Assembly: GCA_963930655.1 (NCBI GenBank)
Contig: OZ005609.1
Span: 18,797,001 to 18,861,000, forward strand
Direction: 5' to 3'
Source: Myrica gale
Lineage: Eukaryota; Streptophyta; Magnoliopsida; Fagales; Myricaceae
Length of the DNA stretch: 64,000 nt
Shown: piece after piece, positions 11,307-21,545 of the stretch
How positions within the stretch are numbered: the stretch's first letter is position 1
Layout: every line of letters starts with the position of its first letter
Program-made: the position numbers and the translations under genes
Notes under the pieces: model-generated
The model's database searches: none
Seen by the model: the letters and a program-made list of their open reading frames with translations, nothing else
What the model was told of the DNA's origin: nothing

Positions 11307-12557
11307 CACCCGGAACAAAGTCTGGCGCCAAAACCTTTCACATAGGTCGTCGGCAGCATCTGTTGTCAGCCAAACCATATCTGACGTCTCCAGCAACTCC
11401 GGGAGCTGAACAGACCCATTTGGGCCCAAGAGCATGACTGCCGAAGAGGAGACCAACGCCGGCAAGACAACGAGACCCTCACCCCCAGCCGCAGACAACG
11501 CCGGCGAGACACCTGCCGCCGACAACTGGGGGTGGGAGACTCCCAACGTGCCATCGAGGCTACCACCAAGAGAAGGCTTCGGGTCCGAGCCAGCGAAAAC
11601 AAAAGAATCCCGTTGGGCCGGGTCTTCAACAAGCCCCGCAATTGGCCCACTCGACGAAGGCCCCCCATCCGACAGCTCCACATCCCCACAGACTGCCCAA
11701 ACGGCATGAGAATCAGGCCCACTCGACTCCTTCTTTATGCAGCCCAAATCTACTTGTAACTGACCAAGAGGTGGGTCGAAGCCCAAGCCGGATATTAGCT
11801 TAAGCCCACTTGACTCCTTCTCTATGAAACCACACGTCGTGCAACTCAAGCCCCTCTGCTTTACCAATCCTATCAAGCCGTCCACCTCATCCTTAAGCTT
11901 CAATAAATTCTTCAACACCACATTTTCAAACCCAGCCGCCGAATCAGAAAACTCAGCGTAGCTCTCGGGATTAAGCAGCCCCCCTAGGATATTAGCTTGC
12001 GTCTCGAACGGAACACCTATAGCCCCAGGCTTTTGCACGCCTCTCACAACATCTTCAGCTTTTTGGATCTCCTTCCTCCCCACCGTTTCCATCTTCTTCT
12101 CCGATAGTCCAGACCGCGCCATATCGGCAAAGGTAATGCCTTCCTTGATCGAAACAACCTCACGCACCACCCTCTTACGTCCAAGAACGTTGAAGACCGA
12201 TATAAGCTCCTCACAGATTTTAACAAAGGACTGCCACCCAGCACCTGCCTTCCCCTCCGGTGTCATCACTACCCCACGACGTCGCCGCTCCCTGAACTCA
12301 ACCAGAGCCATGAACCTTCCACTTTTGTTTGACCTCCTCTGAGCAACGAATGCTCGCGAGGATTCATTGAATCTCTCGGGAAAATCCGTAGAATCAAGTT
12401 TTCCAAAGAGATTCGACAACCAAAGCGCCCCATACCTTCCAAAGCGAATGAAACTCTGCAAATTTCTGGTTTTCTCAGTCAATGTAACCACCCCAAACGA
12501 GTTCACCGAGAACTGAAAGGTATTAGCCTCAATAACTAAAATACGGAAAAACGCCAT
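11184..12557 (-). CDS. LINE ORF1-like protein, 457 residues
   Basis: A long open frame starts MAFFRILVIEANTFQFSVNS and resembles the N-terminal ORF1-type proteins carried by plant LINEs: a compact beta-rich start (NSFGVVTLTEKTRNLQSFIR, FMALVEFRERRRRGVV) followed by a low-complexity, serine/glycine/proline-rich tail. I do not see a CCHC zinc knuckle. ORF1 products normally bind the element RNA. Because no ORF2 is present, this copy could move only with help from another element. The assignment rests on position and general resemblance and not on a catalytic motif. Confidence 0.55.
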   Translation of the reverse strand: MAFFRILVIEANTFQFSVNSFGVVTLTEKTRNLQSFIRFGRYGALWLSNLFGKLDSTDFPERFNESSRAFVAQRRSNKSGRFMALVEFRERRRRGVVMTPEGKAGAGWQSFVKICEELISVFNVLGRKRVVREVVSIKEGITFADMARSGLSEKKMETVGRKEIQKAEDVVRGVQKPGAIGVPFETQANILGGLLNPESYAEFSDSAAGFENVVLKNLLKLKDEVDGLIGLVKQRGLSCTTCGFIEKESSGLKLISGLGFDPPLGQLQVDLGCIKKESSGPDSHAVWAVCGDVELSDGGPSSSGPIAGLVEDPAQRDSFVFAGSDPKPSLGGSLDGTLGVSHPQLSAAGVSPALSAAGGEGLVVLPALVSSSAVMLLGPNGSVQLPELLETSDMVWLTTDAADDLCERFWRQTLFRVGTRMWFLSLGRVGISWMATVGAHLLQFLLVTLSTRQRWMI

Positions 12558-12772
12558 GAAACTACTATTTGGAATGGACGAAGAGAACCAGAGAACTGAG
12601 AGAGAAAACCCGTCCCATTCCTTTCATCCGGTGAAAACAAGGCTTTAGAACGAAGGAGGAATCTAGAGAGAAAAGAGAGCTTCTCTCTCTAGACAACAAT
12701 AACTACCCTTACAGAAAGTTTCTGAAGGACACTCTTGACAGCAAACACTGTCCAAAAGGGTCTCCCTTTGAA

Positions 12773-12876
12773 AATCTTCATGCGACATATGTGAGAATAG
12801 TGAAACAAAAGCTTCACTGAGTCCCAGTATTGGCTTTTCTCTGGCATTTAACACTGTTTTAACATATATATCAAGA
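12773..12876 (-). pseudogene. GCN1: GCN1 exon 4, first part
   Basis: It encodes DIYVKTVLNAREKPILGLSE and AFVSLFSHMSHEDFQ, the expected continuation of exon 3. The exon start cannot be placed in frame: the likely acceptor near 12877 leads straight into a stop, so a small deletion or a lost splice site is likely. The exon is cut by the LINE at 12766. Confidence 0.8.
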
Positions 12877-12964
12877 AATTAGCTCAATGTTAATGCAGAA
12901 TAAAGAGCACATCAGCACTTCCACGAATTAAGAGAATGCACAACCTGAAGTAGATTTATCTAAC

Positions 12965-13096
12965 CTCGCATTGTTCAAACAAAGACGATGACATACTCGA
13001 GAACTCCAGTAACAGCCATTTTAATTCAGGACTATCTTTGTATGGTATCCGCCCGTCCTTTAGTTCCTCAATGTATATTTTATAAATGTCAGGGGA
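12965..13096 (-). pseudogene. GCN1: GCN1 exon 3
   Basis: The 132-base exon encodes 44 residues, SPDIYKIYIEELKDGRIPYK through FSSMSSSLFEQCE, in a single open frame with canonical splice sites. It joins exon 2 in phase 0. Confidence 0.9.
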
Positions 13097-13198
13097 CTGG
13101 TAGAGAGACAGAGATAACAAACACGAAGTTGTTAAAACCAAACCGTTGAAGGTACCTGCAGGACATTCTTCTCAATAATCAGTATAGGTGAAGTTAAC

Positions 13199-13575
13199 CT
13201 GAGAAAATAGATTAAAAAATGCTTGCTTGCAAACCCTGCGCTCTCTGAAAGATCTTTGCACAACAATACGAAGTAAAGATGCTTGTGCTGCAGCTACTCT
13301 ACACATTGCATTCTTTGAAACTGCGGCAAACTGACTCTTAGTTAAGAGGAGGCAAGACCACCTCAGAAGTCTATAGCAGCCTACATGGGTTTGGAACTTT
13401 AACTGCCTCTCCATGACCTGAACAAGTGCTGCGGCGAAACTTTTCATGAACAACAAGTCACCGAGAGCTTTTGCAATCACATCATCAACAGCTTTTCTTG
13501 ATCCGCGATCATCATAGATTGACAATGTCCCAAAAATAATATCTACCAGAAGTGATGCAAGCTCTGTACACATCT
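13199..13575 (-). pseudogene. GCN1: GCN1 exon 2
   Basis: This 377-base exon has AG acceptor and GT donor and an intact frame. It encodes the stretch from EMCTELASLLVDIIFGTL to RACKQ-like residues and FNLFSQ, highly similar to the N-terminal HEAT region of plant GCN1. No disabling change is seen inside it, which argues that the gene copy died recently. Confidence 0.9.
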
Positions 13576-14826
13576 CTGCAAAATTAAAGATCACATAATG
13601 TCAGACAAGAATGTGCATAAAGGACTATATTCCTGATGCTTATTATAGAATAAACAAAGATATATTATATACACATATTAAGATTCATAAATACATGTGT
13701 ACTCATGCACATACATATAGCAAAAATTACCTCAACCTATTGACACCATTGTTTTTGCTTGCAAGCTGCCTAGTAGTATTTAAGGGCACAGATATCCACC
13801 AGAGAGAGTAGACAATTAAAAGTGAGCTGACTTTTTTAAAATTTCAAACTCTAATAAGGTCACTACTGAGAGTCAGATGCTACAGGAAAAATAAACCATA
13901 CAAAATTAACTTCTCATCATGACTCTATTAGTTTCATCTTGAGATTAAAACATGTATAGGACCTTTGTTTTTTAACTCAGATACAGGATGTCGTAGACAT
14001 CAAGCATGAATAGCCTAGACACTTGAGCTGCATATACATGTCTGCCTACTTTATAAGTTCAGAAAAATACATTTTGCCAAGTTTCATGAGCTGCTTCCAC
14101 GCATAAGAACCACCGGTGGTAAAACATTATCACAATAGATATACTCTAAAAGCGTGAAACTCCCCTCATTGATAGATTCTGAAACCTCTAAGTTGCCAAT
14201 ATATTCTCTCAGTACTACGAAATAAACACCAAGTGCTTAGCATATATTATAATGATTCATTGATACTTCATCCACAAAAAGTTTAAGCCAAATCCTAACG
14301 ACTAAATAATAAACATTCAATTCTAACAAGCCTCAACCATGGTGTTGTTCCAAATGTGCAAAACGACATATCCCTATCCACATAAAATTATATGATATAA
14401 ATAACTAGGAAACAAAAATATCCAAATGGAAAGATGATACAGAGTCAGGGTTTAAAGTGAATTGCAGGGATATAGAGCAAAAGAAAATAGATAGCATTTG
14501 CGAAGTATGTTATGTACATATGTTTTCATATACACATTCATACATGCATATATAGATATATGCATTAATGTACGTACACCTACATCTATGTATGAGTTTG
14601 TGTGGCAATAAACACATGAATGGCCTAGAATTTAGAACCAACCCAGGACACTATCACACTTTTACGCAAACTCGTCCTTTCATTTTCACAGAAACAAAGA
14701 AAGTCGCTTGGACAAAATAAAAAAGGCAGAAACCGGATAACCAATCCAGAAATGGAAATGAAGCTCGAAAATAAATTGCATTTGAAATCTTGGAGTGTAG
14801 ATAGAGCAAGATAATCTATGATTGAC

Positions 14827-14905
14827 CTGTATTGTCTAGAATCGCCGGGATTTCATGGCGGAAGATCCGAACCCGAGTGTTGGTGGAGCGGGTGAAAACT
14901 GAGGC
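14827..14905 (-). pseudogene. GCN1: GCN1 exon 1, second part
   Basis: On the far side of the gypsy insertion the exon resumes exactly in frame after the duplicated GCCTC: SVFTRSTNTRVRIFRHEIPA, then ILDNT. A GT donor at 14826-14825 follows, and the split codon pairs correctly with exon 2 at 13575. The intron after it is about 1.25 kb and holds no other feature that I recognise. Confidence 0.88.
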
Positions 14906-15388
14906 TGTAATGTACCCCTTGGAAGCAAGGATATGAATGTAAAATTGTCAGAATGGATGATCGGTGGAAGTGTTTGGGTGGATGATGAATTGTGTAAAAG
15001 AAATTGTAAAAAGACTTTTTCGAGAGAGTCACTCTCCAAATACTTGCCTTGTATAATTTGTTTGTTGATCTCTCCATACGACAATCATCTCAATTTATAC
15101 ATGTGTTAGAGCTGGCCAAAGAGGCCCCCGAAAAGCTAACATAAAGCAAGATAAGCCCATGCAGATGGGCAGCCCAAAGCAGAAAAAATAACATAAGGCT
15201 AATGGACAATCAAGCCCAACCTATGACCCGGTCCAGTCAACTACTAGAAAAAACAAAACATAACTCAAAGTAAACTCAAACTGACGAACTTCCAAAGTTC
15301 TTCCAATATCCCGAATGTCGTCGTGCTCCTTTAAACCCTAACCTCCATCTTCCCGAATGGCCCTTGATTCTTGGTAAGGGTCGTAACA
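14906..15388 (-). repeat. 3' LTR of the chromovirus in GCN1
   Basis: On the minus strand the LTR begins TGTTACGACCC and ends GGGGTACATTACA. It is the same length as its partner at 18330-18812. Confidence 0.92.
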
Positions 15389-15768
15389 TTCTTCCCCCCT
15401 TCAAAAACCTTGCCCACAAGGTGTGGGTATCTCTCACGAAGCTGCCAGTAGGAAACCCAGCTAGCATCCTCCCTGGGAGCACCGCGCCACTGCACCAGGG
15501 CTTCGGTAAGGGGTCGATTATCCGGTTGGCATACCTGTCTGTCTAAGATCAGCTCTGGTTCTGGCTGAGGAGCAACCTCATCGTCGACTGGAGGCAGAGG
15601 AGTCACATGTGTACCCAATTTCTTTTTCAAGCAATAAACATGGAACACTGGATGGATGTGGGCTTCGATTGGTAATGTCAAAGGGTAAGCCACTTCTCCA
15701 ATTTTTTTCAGTACCTGAAATGGGCCAAAAAATTGTGGAGAAAATTTGAGACTTTTGTGAAAAGCCAA
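15331..15768 (-). pseudogene. Gypsy integrase C-terminus with chromodomain-like end
   Basis: The residues PELILDRQVCQPDNRPLTEA LVQWRGAPREDASWV fit the chromodomain found at the end of chromovirus integrases, which helps direct insertion to particular chromatin. This places the element among chromoviruses; the short LTRs suggest a Reina-like lineage, which is inference. Confidence 0.75.
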
Positions 15769-15987
15769 AGTCTTTCGGCGATAAGGCTGAAGCCTTAGAT
15801 AAACGCAATCTCCTTCTGCAAAAGTGCAATCTGTATGCCTCTTATCATAATGATATTTAGCTCGTTCTTGTGCATCTGCGATATTGTGTTTGAGAATGTC
15901 AATAATTTGTTCTCTGATTTTTAATTCGAAATCAACTGCTGCGTTTTGAGTTGTCTGAGAAATGTATCTTAGAAGCTTAGATGGGGG

Positions 15988-16917
15988 TTAGGCATAAAGA
16001 GCTTCAATAGGGGTCAGTTTAGTCGACATGTGGTAACTTGTATTATACCAACATTCGGCTAGGGGCAACCACTCCATCCAAGACTTAGGTTTCTCACCAT
16101 AGTAGTATCTCAGGTAGTGACCCCCACACTTATTAATCATCTCTGTCTGACCGTCACTATGAGGATGATAGGCTGAGCTATGAGCAAGAATTGTGCCCTG
16201 AAGTCTAAACAGCTCCTGCCAAAAATTACTTAAGAAAACTGTGTCACGGTTAGAAACTATAGTAGTAGGCATACCGTGGAGTTTGAAGATGTAGGATAAA
16301 AAGAGTGTGGCAATTGAGTGAGCTAAATATGGATGAGTTGTCCCAATAAAATGGGCATACTTGGTAATTCTGTCCATCACTCCAAAAAACACTGTATTGC
16401 CCTTAGACAGAGGTAAACCTTCAATAAAGTCCATAGATACTCTTGACCAGCTCTGATGAGGAATAGGTAAGTTTTGTAACAACCCTGCAGGTGCTAGGTT
16501 TTCAGACTTGTATCTTTGAAAAATATCACACTCTTTGACATAAGTTATAATTTCCTTTTTCATGCCCGACCAGTAAAATTCTGATTTAGCTCTATGTAGA
16601 GTCTTGTGGTAACCCTCACCAAATATTGATCTGCACTCTGTTAATAATTCTAAATTCTGAGCTGGTATGGTTGACTTTCCAGCTTCTTCTTTTTGGCATA
16701 GAAGTTGTAGCACTAGGCCCCGTGTTTCAGTAGTGGAAGTATTGCTGAAATTCTGGGCCTCTTGAACACTCCACTCCCTAGGACGCAACCCACATAACTC
16801 CACTTTCCTCTTCTCCCATTCAAATGCCATTTTCTGATGTAGGAAATCCCATAAAATGGGTCCTAAGGTTTTCAACCAATAAACTCCCAAAATTACATCA
16901 CACTCACCAAGTGTCAA
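15988..16917 (-). pseudogene. Gypsy integrase remnant
   Basis: The frame shows a zinc-binding-like HKTLHRAKSEFYWSGMKKEI, then the DDE integrase core (SMDFIEGLPLSKGNTVFFGV, IVSNRDTVFLSNFWQELFRL, SSAYHPHSDGQTEMINK). It belongs to the broken element at 14906-18812. Confidence 0.88.
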
Positions 16918-18296
16918 TGCATAAAATCAGTAGAGAACTTACTGCCTTGCACCTGAAAAGAGATCTGTTCACACTTCCAATCACACCACATTGCTTCCCC
17001 ATTTGCCACTCTAACTGTTATCCTCTTAATGTGTTGTAGAGGTACGTGATTTTCAGTTACTATAGCTGGATCAAGAAAATTGTGAGTACTACCCGTATCC
17101 ACAAGTATCACTAACTCACTTCTCCCAATCCTTCCCAACAGTCTCATAGTTCTAGGATTAGGGGTCCCAGCAATAACATGTAAAGATATGGCTGGTATGT
17201 CTTCATTTTCCACGTCAATATCCTGCTGCACACACACTTCATTCAACCCTTCCGCTTCCTCCTCTGAAACCCACTCGGCTTCTTTTACCATATATATTTT
17301 TTTGCCCGTGCATTGATGCTTAGAGTTCCATTTTTCATCACAATTATAGCAAAGATCCTTTTCCCTCCTCTCTCTCATTTGCTCATGTGTGAGTCTTTGT
17401 TTTGGAAATTTGGCTTTATTGATAGGTTTGTGGTCTGGTGGTTTTTTGTTCCCTCCCCAAGATGGATTGTTAGTAGATTTCAGATCTGTATATTTTTGGT
17501 TTTCCCCCCATGGTGGATTTGTGTTTCTGTTTGGTTGGGAAAAAGTTTGTTTGCCATCTGTATACCCGGTTCTTAGGCTCCTCCTAATAGTCATGATATT
17601 CTCCTCTTGAATTTTTGCCAACCCAAAGGCAATATTCAAGGTAGCAGGACTTAACAACTTCACTTGGAATTTGATTTCATCTTTCAACCCACTAATGAAA
17701 CAACACAGTTTATTTTTTTCAGACAACCCAGTGATTCTATTGGAAATCACTTCAAACTGAGATTTATACTCTAGGACAGTACCTGTTTGTCTTAGACGAT
17801 GCATGTCTTCCATAGGATCGTCATAAGTCATCGATCCAAATCGTATGTAAAGTGCCTTGGTAAAGGCCTCCCAACTTGTAAATACTCCAGCCTCCTCCGA
17901 ATCCTGGAACCAAGTTAAAGCATCACCCTCCATGTGAAAAGAAGCCAAGAAAAGCTTCTGCCCCTTAGGTGTTTGATAATAGTTGTAGAACTGATTTGCC
18001 TTGTAAATCTAGGCGGTTGGATTTTCCCCATCAAATCTCGGAAATTCCAACTTCAATGGTTTAATCTGTGGTGCCCCATGAGATCCCGAACCTCCCTCAT
18101 CTTCCCTATCATGAATCACTAAACCTCCAGCTATATCTGTTGTTTTCTCTTTCTGTTTGGCTAAATTTTTTAGGGTATCGGTAATGAGCAGCAACTGTCG
18201 AGCCATGCCTGCCAACACATTTTGCTGATGTTCTTGCTGTTCCTGAAGACCTTGCAACCCCTTTTCAATCGTAGATAGTCTTGTGCCTTCTGCCAT
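16914..18296 (-). pseudogene. Gypsy gag and protease remnant
   Basis: The region covers a coiled-coil-like start (STIEKGLQGLQEQQEHQQN), the gag core (ALTWFQDSEEAGVFTSWEAF), a zinc knuckle (CYNCDEKWNSKHQC) and the protease active-site word LVDTGSTHNFLD. It is part of the broken element at 14906-18812. Confidence 0.85.
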
Positions 18297-18329
18297 CAGT
18301 GATAAAGGATCAAGCCCTCTGATACCAAA

Positions 18330-18812
18330 TGTAATGTACCCCTTGAAAGCAAGGATATGAATGTAAAATTGTCAGAATGGATGATCGGTGGAAGTGTTTG
18401 GGTGGATGATGAACTGTGTAAAAAAAATTGTAAAAAGACTTTTTCGAGAGAGTCACTCTCCAAATACTTGCCTTGTATAGATTGTTTGATGATCTCTCCA
18501 TACGACAATCATCTCAATTTATACATGTGTTAGAGCTGGCCAAAGAGGCCCCCGAAAAGCTAACATAAAGCAAGATAAGCCCATGCAGATGGGCAGCCCA
18601 AAGCAGAAAAAATAACATAAGGCTAATGGACAATCAAGCCCAACCTATGACGCGGTACAGTCAACTACTAGACAAAACAAAACATAACTCAAAGTAAACT
18701 CAAACTGACGAACTTCCAAAGTTCTTCCAATATCCCGAATGTCGTTGTCCTCCTTTAAACCCTAACCTCCATCTTCCCGAATGACCCTTGATTCTTGGTG
18801 AGGGTCGTAATA
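18330..18812 (-). repeat. 5' LTR of the chromovirus in GCN1
   Basis: It is adjacent to the primer binding site at 18317-18327 and flanked on the outer side by the GAGGC duplication. Confidence 0.92.
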
Positions 18813-18856
18813 GAGGCGGCAATGGAAATGATAGAATCCAAAGAATTCGCCACCAT
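18813..18856 (-). pseudogene. GCN1: GCN1 exon 1, first part with start codon
   Basis: The ATG at 18856 opens MVANSLDSIISIAA, matching the conserved plant GCN1 start (..SLDS..SIAAS). After 44 coding bases the exon is interrupted by the gypsy element at 14906-18812. The last five bases, GCCTC on the minus strand, are the target-site duplication and recur at 14901-14905. Confidence 0.85.
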
Positions 18857-21545
18857 TGGAATAATGATCCGAGTGTGGTTTGCGTGGAGCTTCGGATGGC
18901 TGGTTAGGGTTTAAGGAGCTGCTTTTAGTGTGTTACGGGAACAAAGAGTAGAAAATGGCCCTATTTCCGATACAGTGAAGTCCAACCCAGATAGAAAAAA
19001 AAGTCCAGCCTAGGCTTTTTTCTAGGTTTTGCATTTGTTCTATCTTTTCCTTTTAATTTTTTTCATTTGCCTTTTTCTCAAAAGTAATAGGGCCACAATA
19101 AAGTTTATTTGTAAAAATAAACCTACTATTCTTGCTACTTCTCTGACCCTATACTACTATTGTTTTTACAAAGTTTATCCTTTAATTTAAGAATTAAAAA
19201 ATAAACACATGATACAATCTTGATACTGAGGGCCACATCACAAAAAGTGATAATTTAAAGTGGTCAATTCATAAGAATAGTTAGAAATCAAGGTTATATT
19301 CGTTTCTACTATTCTTGCTACTTCTATGACCCTATACTACTATTGTTTTTACAAAGTTTATCATTTAATTTAAGAATTAAAAAATAAACACATGATACAA
19401 TTTTGATAGTGAGGGCCACATCACAAAAAGTGATAATTTAAAGTGATCAATTCATAAGAATAGTCAGAAATCAAGGTTATGTTCGTTTCCTACATTTTTT
19501 CAGGATTCAAATACATTCACAAAACTACCACTGAACATATTTAGAATTCAAACACAAAACCAATAAATTTTACACAATCTCCAACAAGTTTTTACTTTTT
19601 TATTCAACATAAATTTTCTCTCTATATACTTTTTCACATAACTCCAATACTTTTTATTAAACAATTACATCAAATCATTTCTCTCTCCACTTTACACAAA
19701 CATCAATAAAACACTATTCAACATAAATATTCACAACTTTTCTAAAATCCTATATTTTTACTCAAACTGAACATATCCAAGGCATAAATGGTCTTTTTTT
19801 TTTCCTTTTTAATGAAAAATCAAAAAATAAAAATAAAGTTGAAATATATTGTAAGTGCAAACAATTCTTTAAAGTCACTCTCACATCAAAGCTAGTACTT
19901 ACCTAGTATGTATGGTTTGGAAGGGCTACACGACCCGGGATTACCGTGGCGTTGAACTCAAATCGTGCATATACTAGGTCAAGTCCGTACGAGCTCCGTA
20001 CACGTGAATATGTGCCCAAATTTTCCTCGTTGCCTAAAAAATAATAAATCAAAACAAAAAAAAAGTCAGAAGAAACTAAAAGACACGAGTTTATATCTTT
20101 CCTTATTCTACTTTTACATTTGCCTCTATTTGGATGGCTAAGCTTTTTATTGAAATATTTTTTATTTAGATTTGTAAAATGTTTGTTGAAAATATGTAAA
20201 AAGTGCTGGAGTTTGTGTAAAGTTCTTAAAATTTATAAAAATATTGTGTTCGAATTTGTAAAAAGTTATTGATGTTTGTGAAAAAGTTCTAAAAAAATTT
20301 CACACAGATCGATATATCTTCTTTAACTTGGGTATTTGATAGGTTCACCGATCCAATTCAAATTAAAAGGATGTTCGGTTGTAGTGTTTTTTGAGAATTT
20401 TTGTGTTTTGAAAATTTTTAGGTGATGTTAAGTTTATTGGTATGCGTGTTGTAGTTATTTTTATGTGTTGTTAAAAATGATGTTTGGTTATATAATGTTT
20501 TGTATTGTGAGAATTCAAAAAAATCCTGATGATTTTTCTTAACCGAACAACCTCTAACTATATATGTTATTTATTCTTTTTATCATAGAGTAAGAATGCG
20601 TTTGTTTGCCCAATTTTTTGGGCCCAATAAACTTCAATATTTAAAAGATTCCGAAAATTTTGAGAATATTTTCCAAAATTTCAATAAACAAACAACACCT
20701 AAATATCGATAACTGTGAATCGAATCTACTTTAGTGGCATAAGGTGTTAGCCCTGGGATAAACAAAACTATTTCTTATTAAATTCAACCTTGTTGCTAGT
20801 TTGCAATTTTTGCCAGCTTTATTGTCTATTTTTTTTTTACTTTGTTTTTCTTATAGAGTCGCAAGATCATTAGAGGGCACTAAAAAATATAAAAGAAGTC
20901 AGCAGCAGTGACCTGCATGGGACCATAATCAACCAAAACAATCATCATGTGATCCTTTTTTTCAATTGTTCGAAATTACTTTTTTAAATTTTTGACCTCT
21001 TGTCCTTGTAAAGGAGTTTCGAAGACACTAATCACATATATATCAAGAAGTAGTCATTCCTTACTTAAAAATAAAATAAAAAACCCATTCTTCGTTGATG
21101 GCCAAGAAGCGCCAGGAGTATGAGGGTGGTTGTTGGCTAGAAAATCACGTTTTTAAAAAAAATTGAAAAAATATCATATATTTATGTGCACAAATCAATT
21201 TTCTCCTATTATTTTCACGCTATTTAGTTTAGCTGTGAAACCACATGAATAATGATCAAAATTCTCCGCTAATATAAAATTATTACTAAAATTAATACAT
21301 ATAAAAAAATAAAAAGTGATATTTTCTAAATGAAAATAAAGAAATTCTATTTCGTTTTTTAATTTTATTTTTAAAATTTTATGTTTTGAGGGGCACCGTT
21401 TATGACATAAGGAAACTTTTCTACATAAATAGTATGGCTCCAAATAAGGAATATTTGTAATTTCATACTCGAATTACACGATGCAGTTCAGAAAAAGATA
21501 AACCGAGTAGGTGGACTTCATTATAGAACTCATAATGTCTGAAAT
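18857..21545. other. Intergenic region upstream of the GCN1 pseudogene
   Basis: The first 100 bases would hold the former GCN1 5' untranslated region and promoter. The rest is AT-rich with a 183-bp tandem duplication (19123-19488) and several MITE-like stretches (19490-19790 and 20120-20560) containing words such as AGTTTTTGTGTTTG and TTTAGGTGATGTTAA. No gene is supported. Confidence 0.6.
19123..19488. repeat. 183-bp direct tandem duplication
   Basis: Copy one begins CTACTATTCTTGCTACTTCT at 19123 and copy two at 19306. The copies differ by only a few substitutions, so the duplication is fairly recent. Confidence 0.92.

Larger units (their letters stand above)
8846..12766 (-). mobile_element. 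LINE insertion in GCN1 exon 4, without reverse transcriptase
   Basis: The minus-strand poly(A) tail is the T run at 8846-8857, preceded by a 3' end of the type ATAAAATCGGCTTACTTATA common in plant LINEs. TTTGAA at 8840-8845 and 12767-12772 is the likely short target-site duplication. Removing the insert restores the GCN1 reading frame across exon 4. Excluding the nested hAT element the LINE is about 2.5 kb. It has an ORF1-like frame but no reverse transcriptase or endonuclease domain, so it is an internally deleted, non-autonomous copy. Confidence 0.8.
14906..18812 (-). mobile_element. Ty3/gypsy chromovirus inserted in GCN1 exon 1 (3.9 kb)
   Basis: Both LTRs (14906-15388 and 18330-18812, 483 bp each) and the 5-bp target-site duplication GAGGC (14901-14905 and 18813-18817) are present. 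The primer binding site TGGTATCAGAG is at 18317-18327 on the minus strand. Recognisable parts in order on the minus strand are gag with one zinc knuckle, protease (LVDTGSTHNF), integrase and a chromodomain-like end. Pol is incomplete and the element is broken, so it could not move alone. The two LTRs differ at about 14 of 483 sites by eye, roughly 3 per cent, which suggests an age of about one to two million years under usual plant rates. Confidence 0.92.
6950..18856 (-). pseudogene. GCN1: GCN1/ILITYHIA homologue, 5' third, inactivated
   Basis: The exons encode the N-terminal part of the plant homologue of GCN1, the ribosome-associated HEAT-repeat protein that activates the eIF2-alpha kinase GCN2. 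Exons read from the minus strand: 1 (18856-18813 plus 14900-14827), 2 (13575-13199), 3 (13096-12965), 4 (about 12876-12773 plus 8839-8576), 5 (8409-8263), 6 (8057-7873), 7 (7774-7648), 8 (7526-7453), 9 (about 7385-7295), 10 (about 7090-6950). Most splice sites are canonical and phases join correctly through exon 8. Diagnostic words include IYDDRGSRKAVDDVI, YRLLRWSCLLL, KMLKRNPEIVLES, RRGHQSCLRVICRN and FFMCHPSWDVRRM. The copy is dead: exon 1 and exon 4 each carry a transposon, exon 4 has an in-frame TAA at 8706-8708, exon 9 does not splice in phase, and the remaining two thirds or more of the roughly 2600-residue protein are absent. A functional copy is expected elsewhere in the genome. Confidence 0.9.

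Noticed and set aside
6950-18856. A functional GCN1 gene with very large introns
   Set aside because: The gypsy element and the LINE lie inside exons with target-site duplications of coding sequence, and there is an in-frame stop in exon 4.
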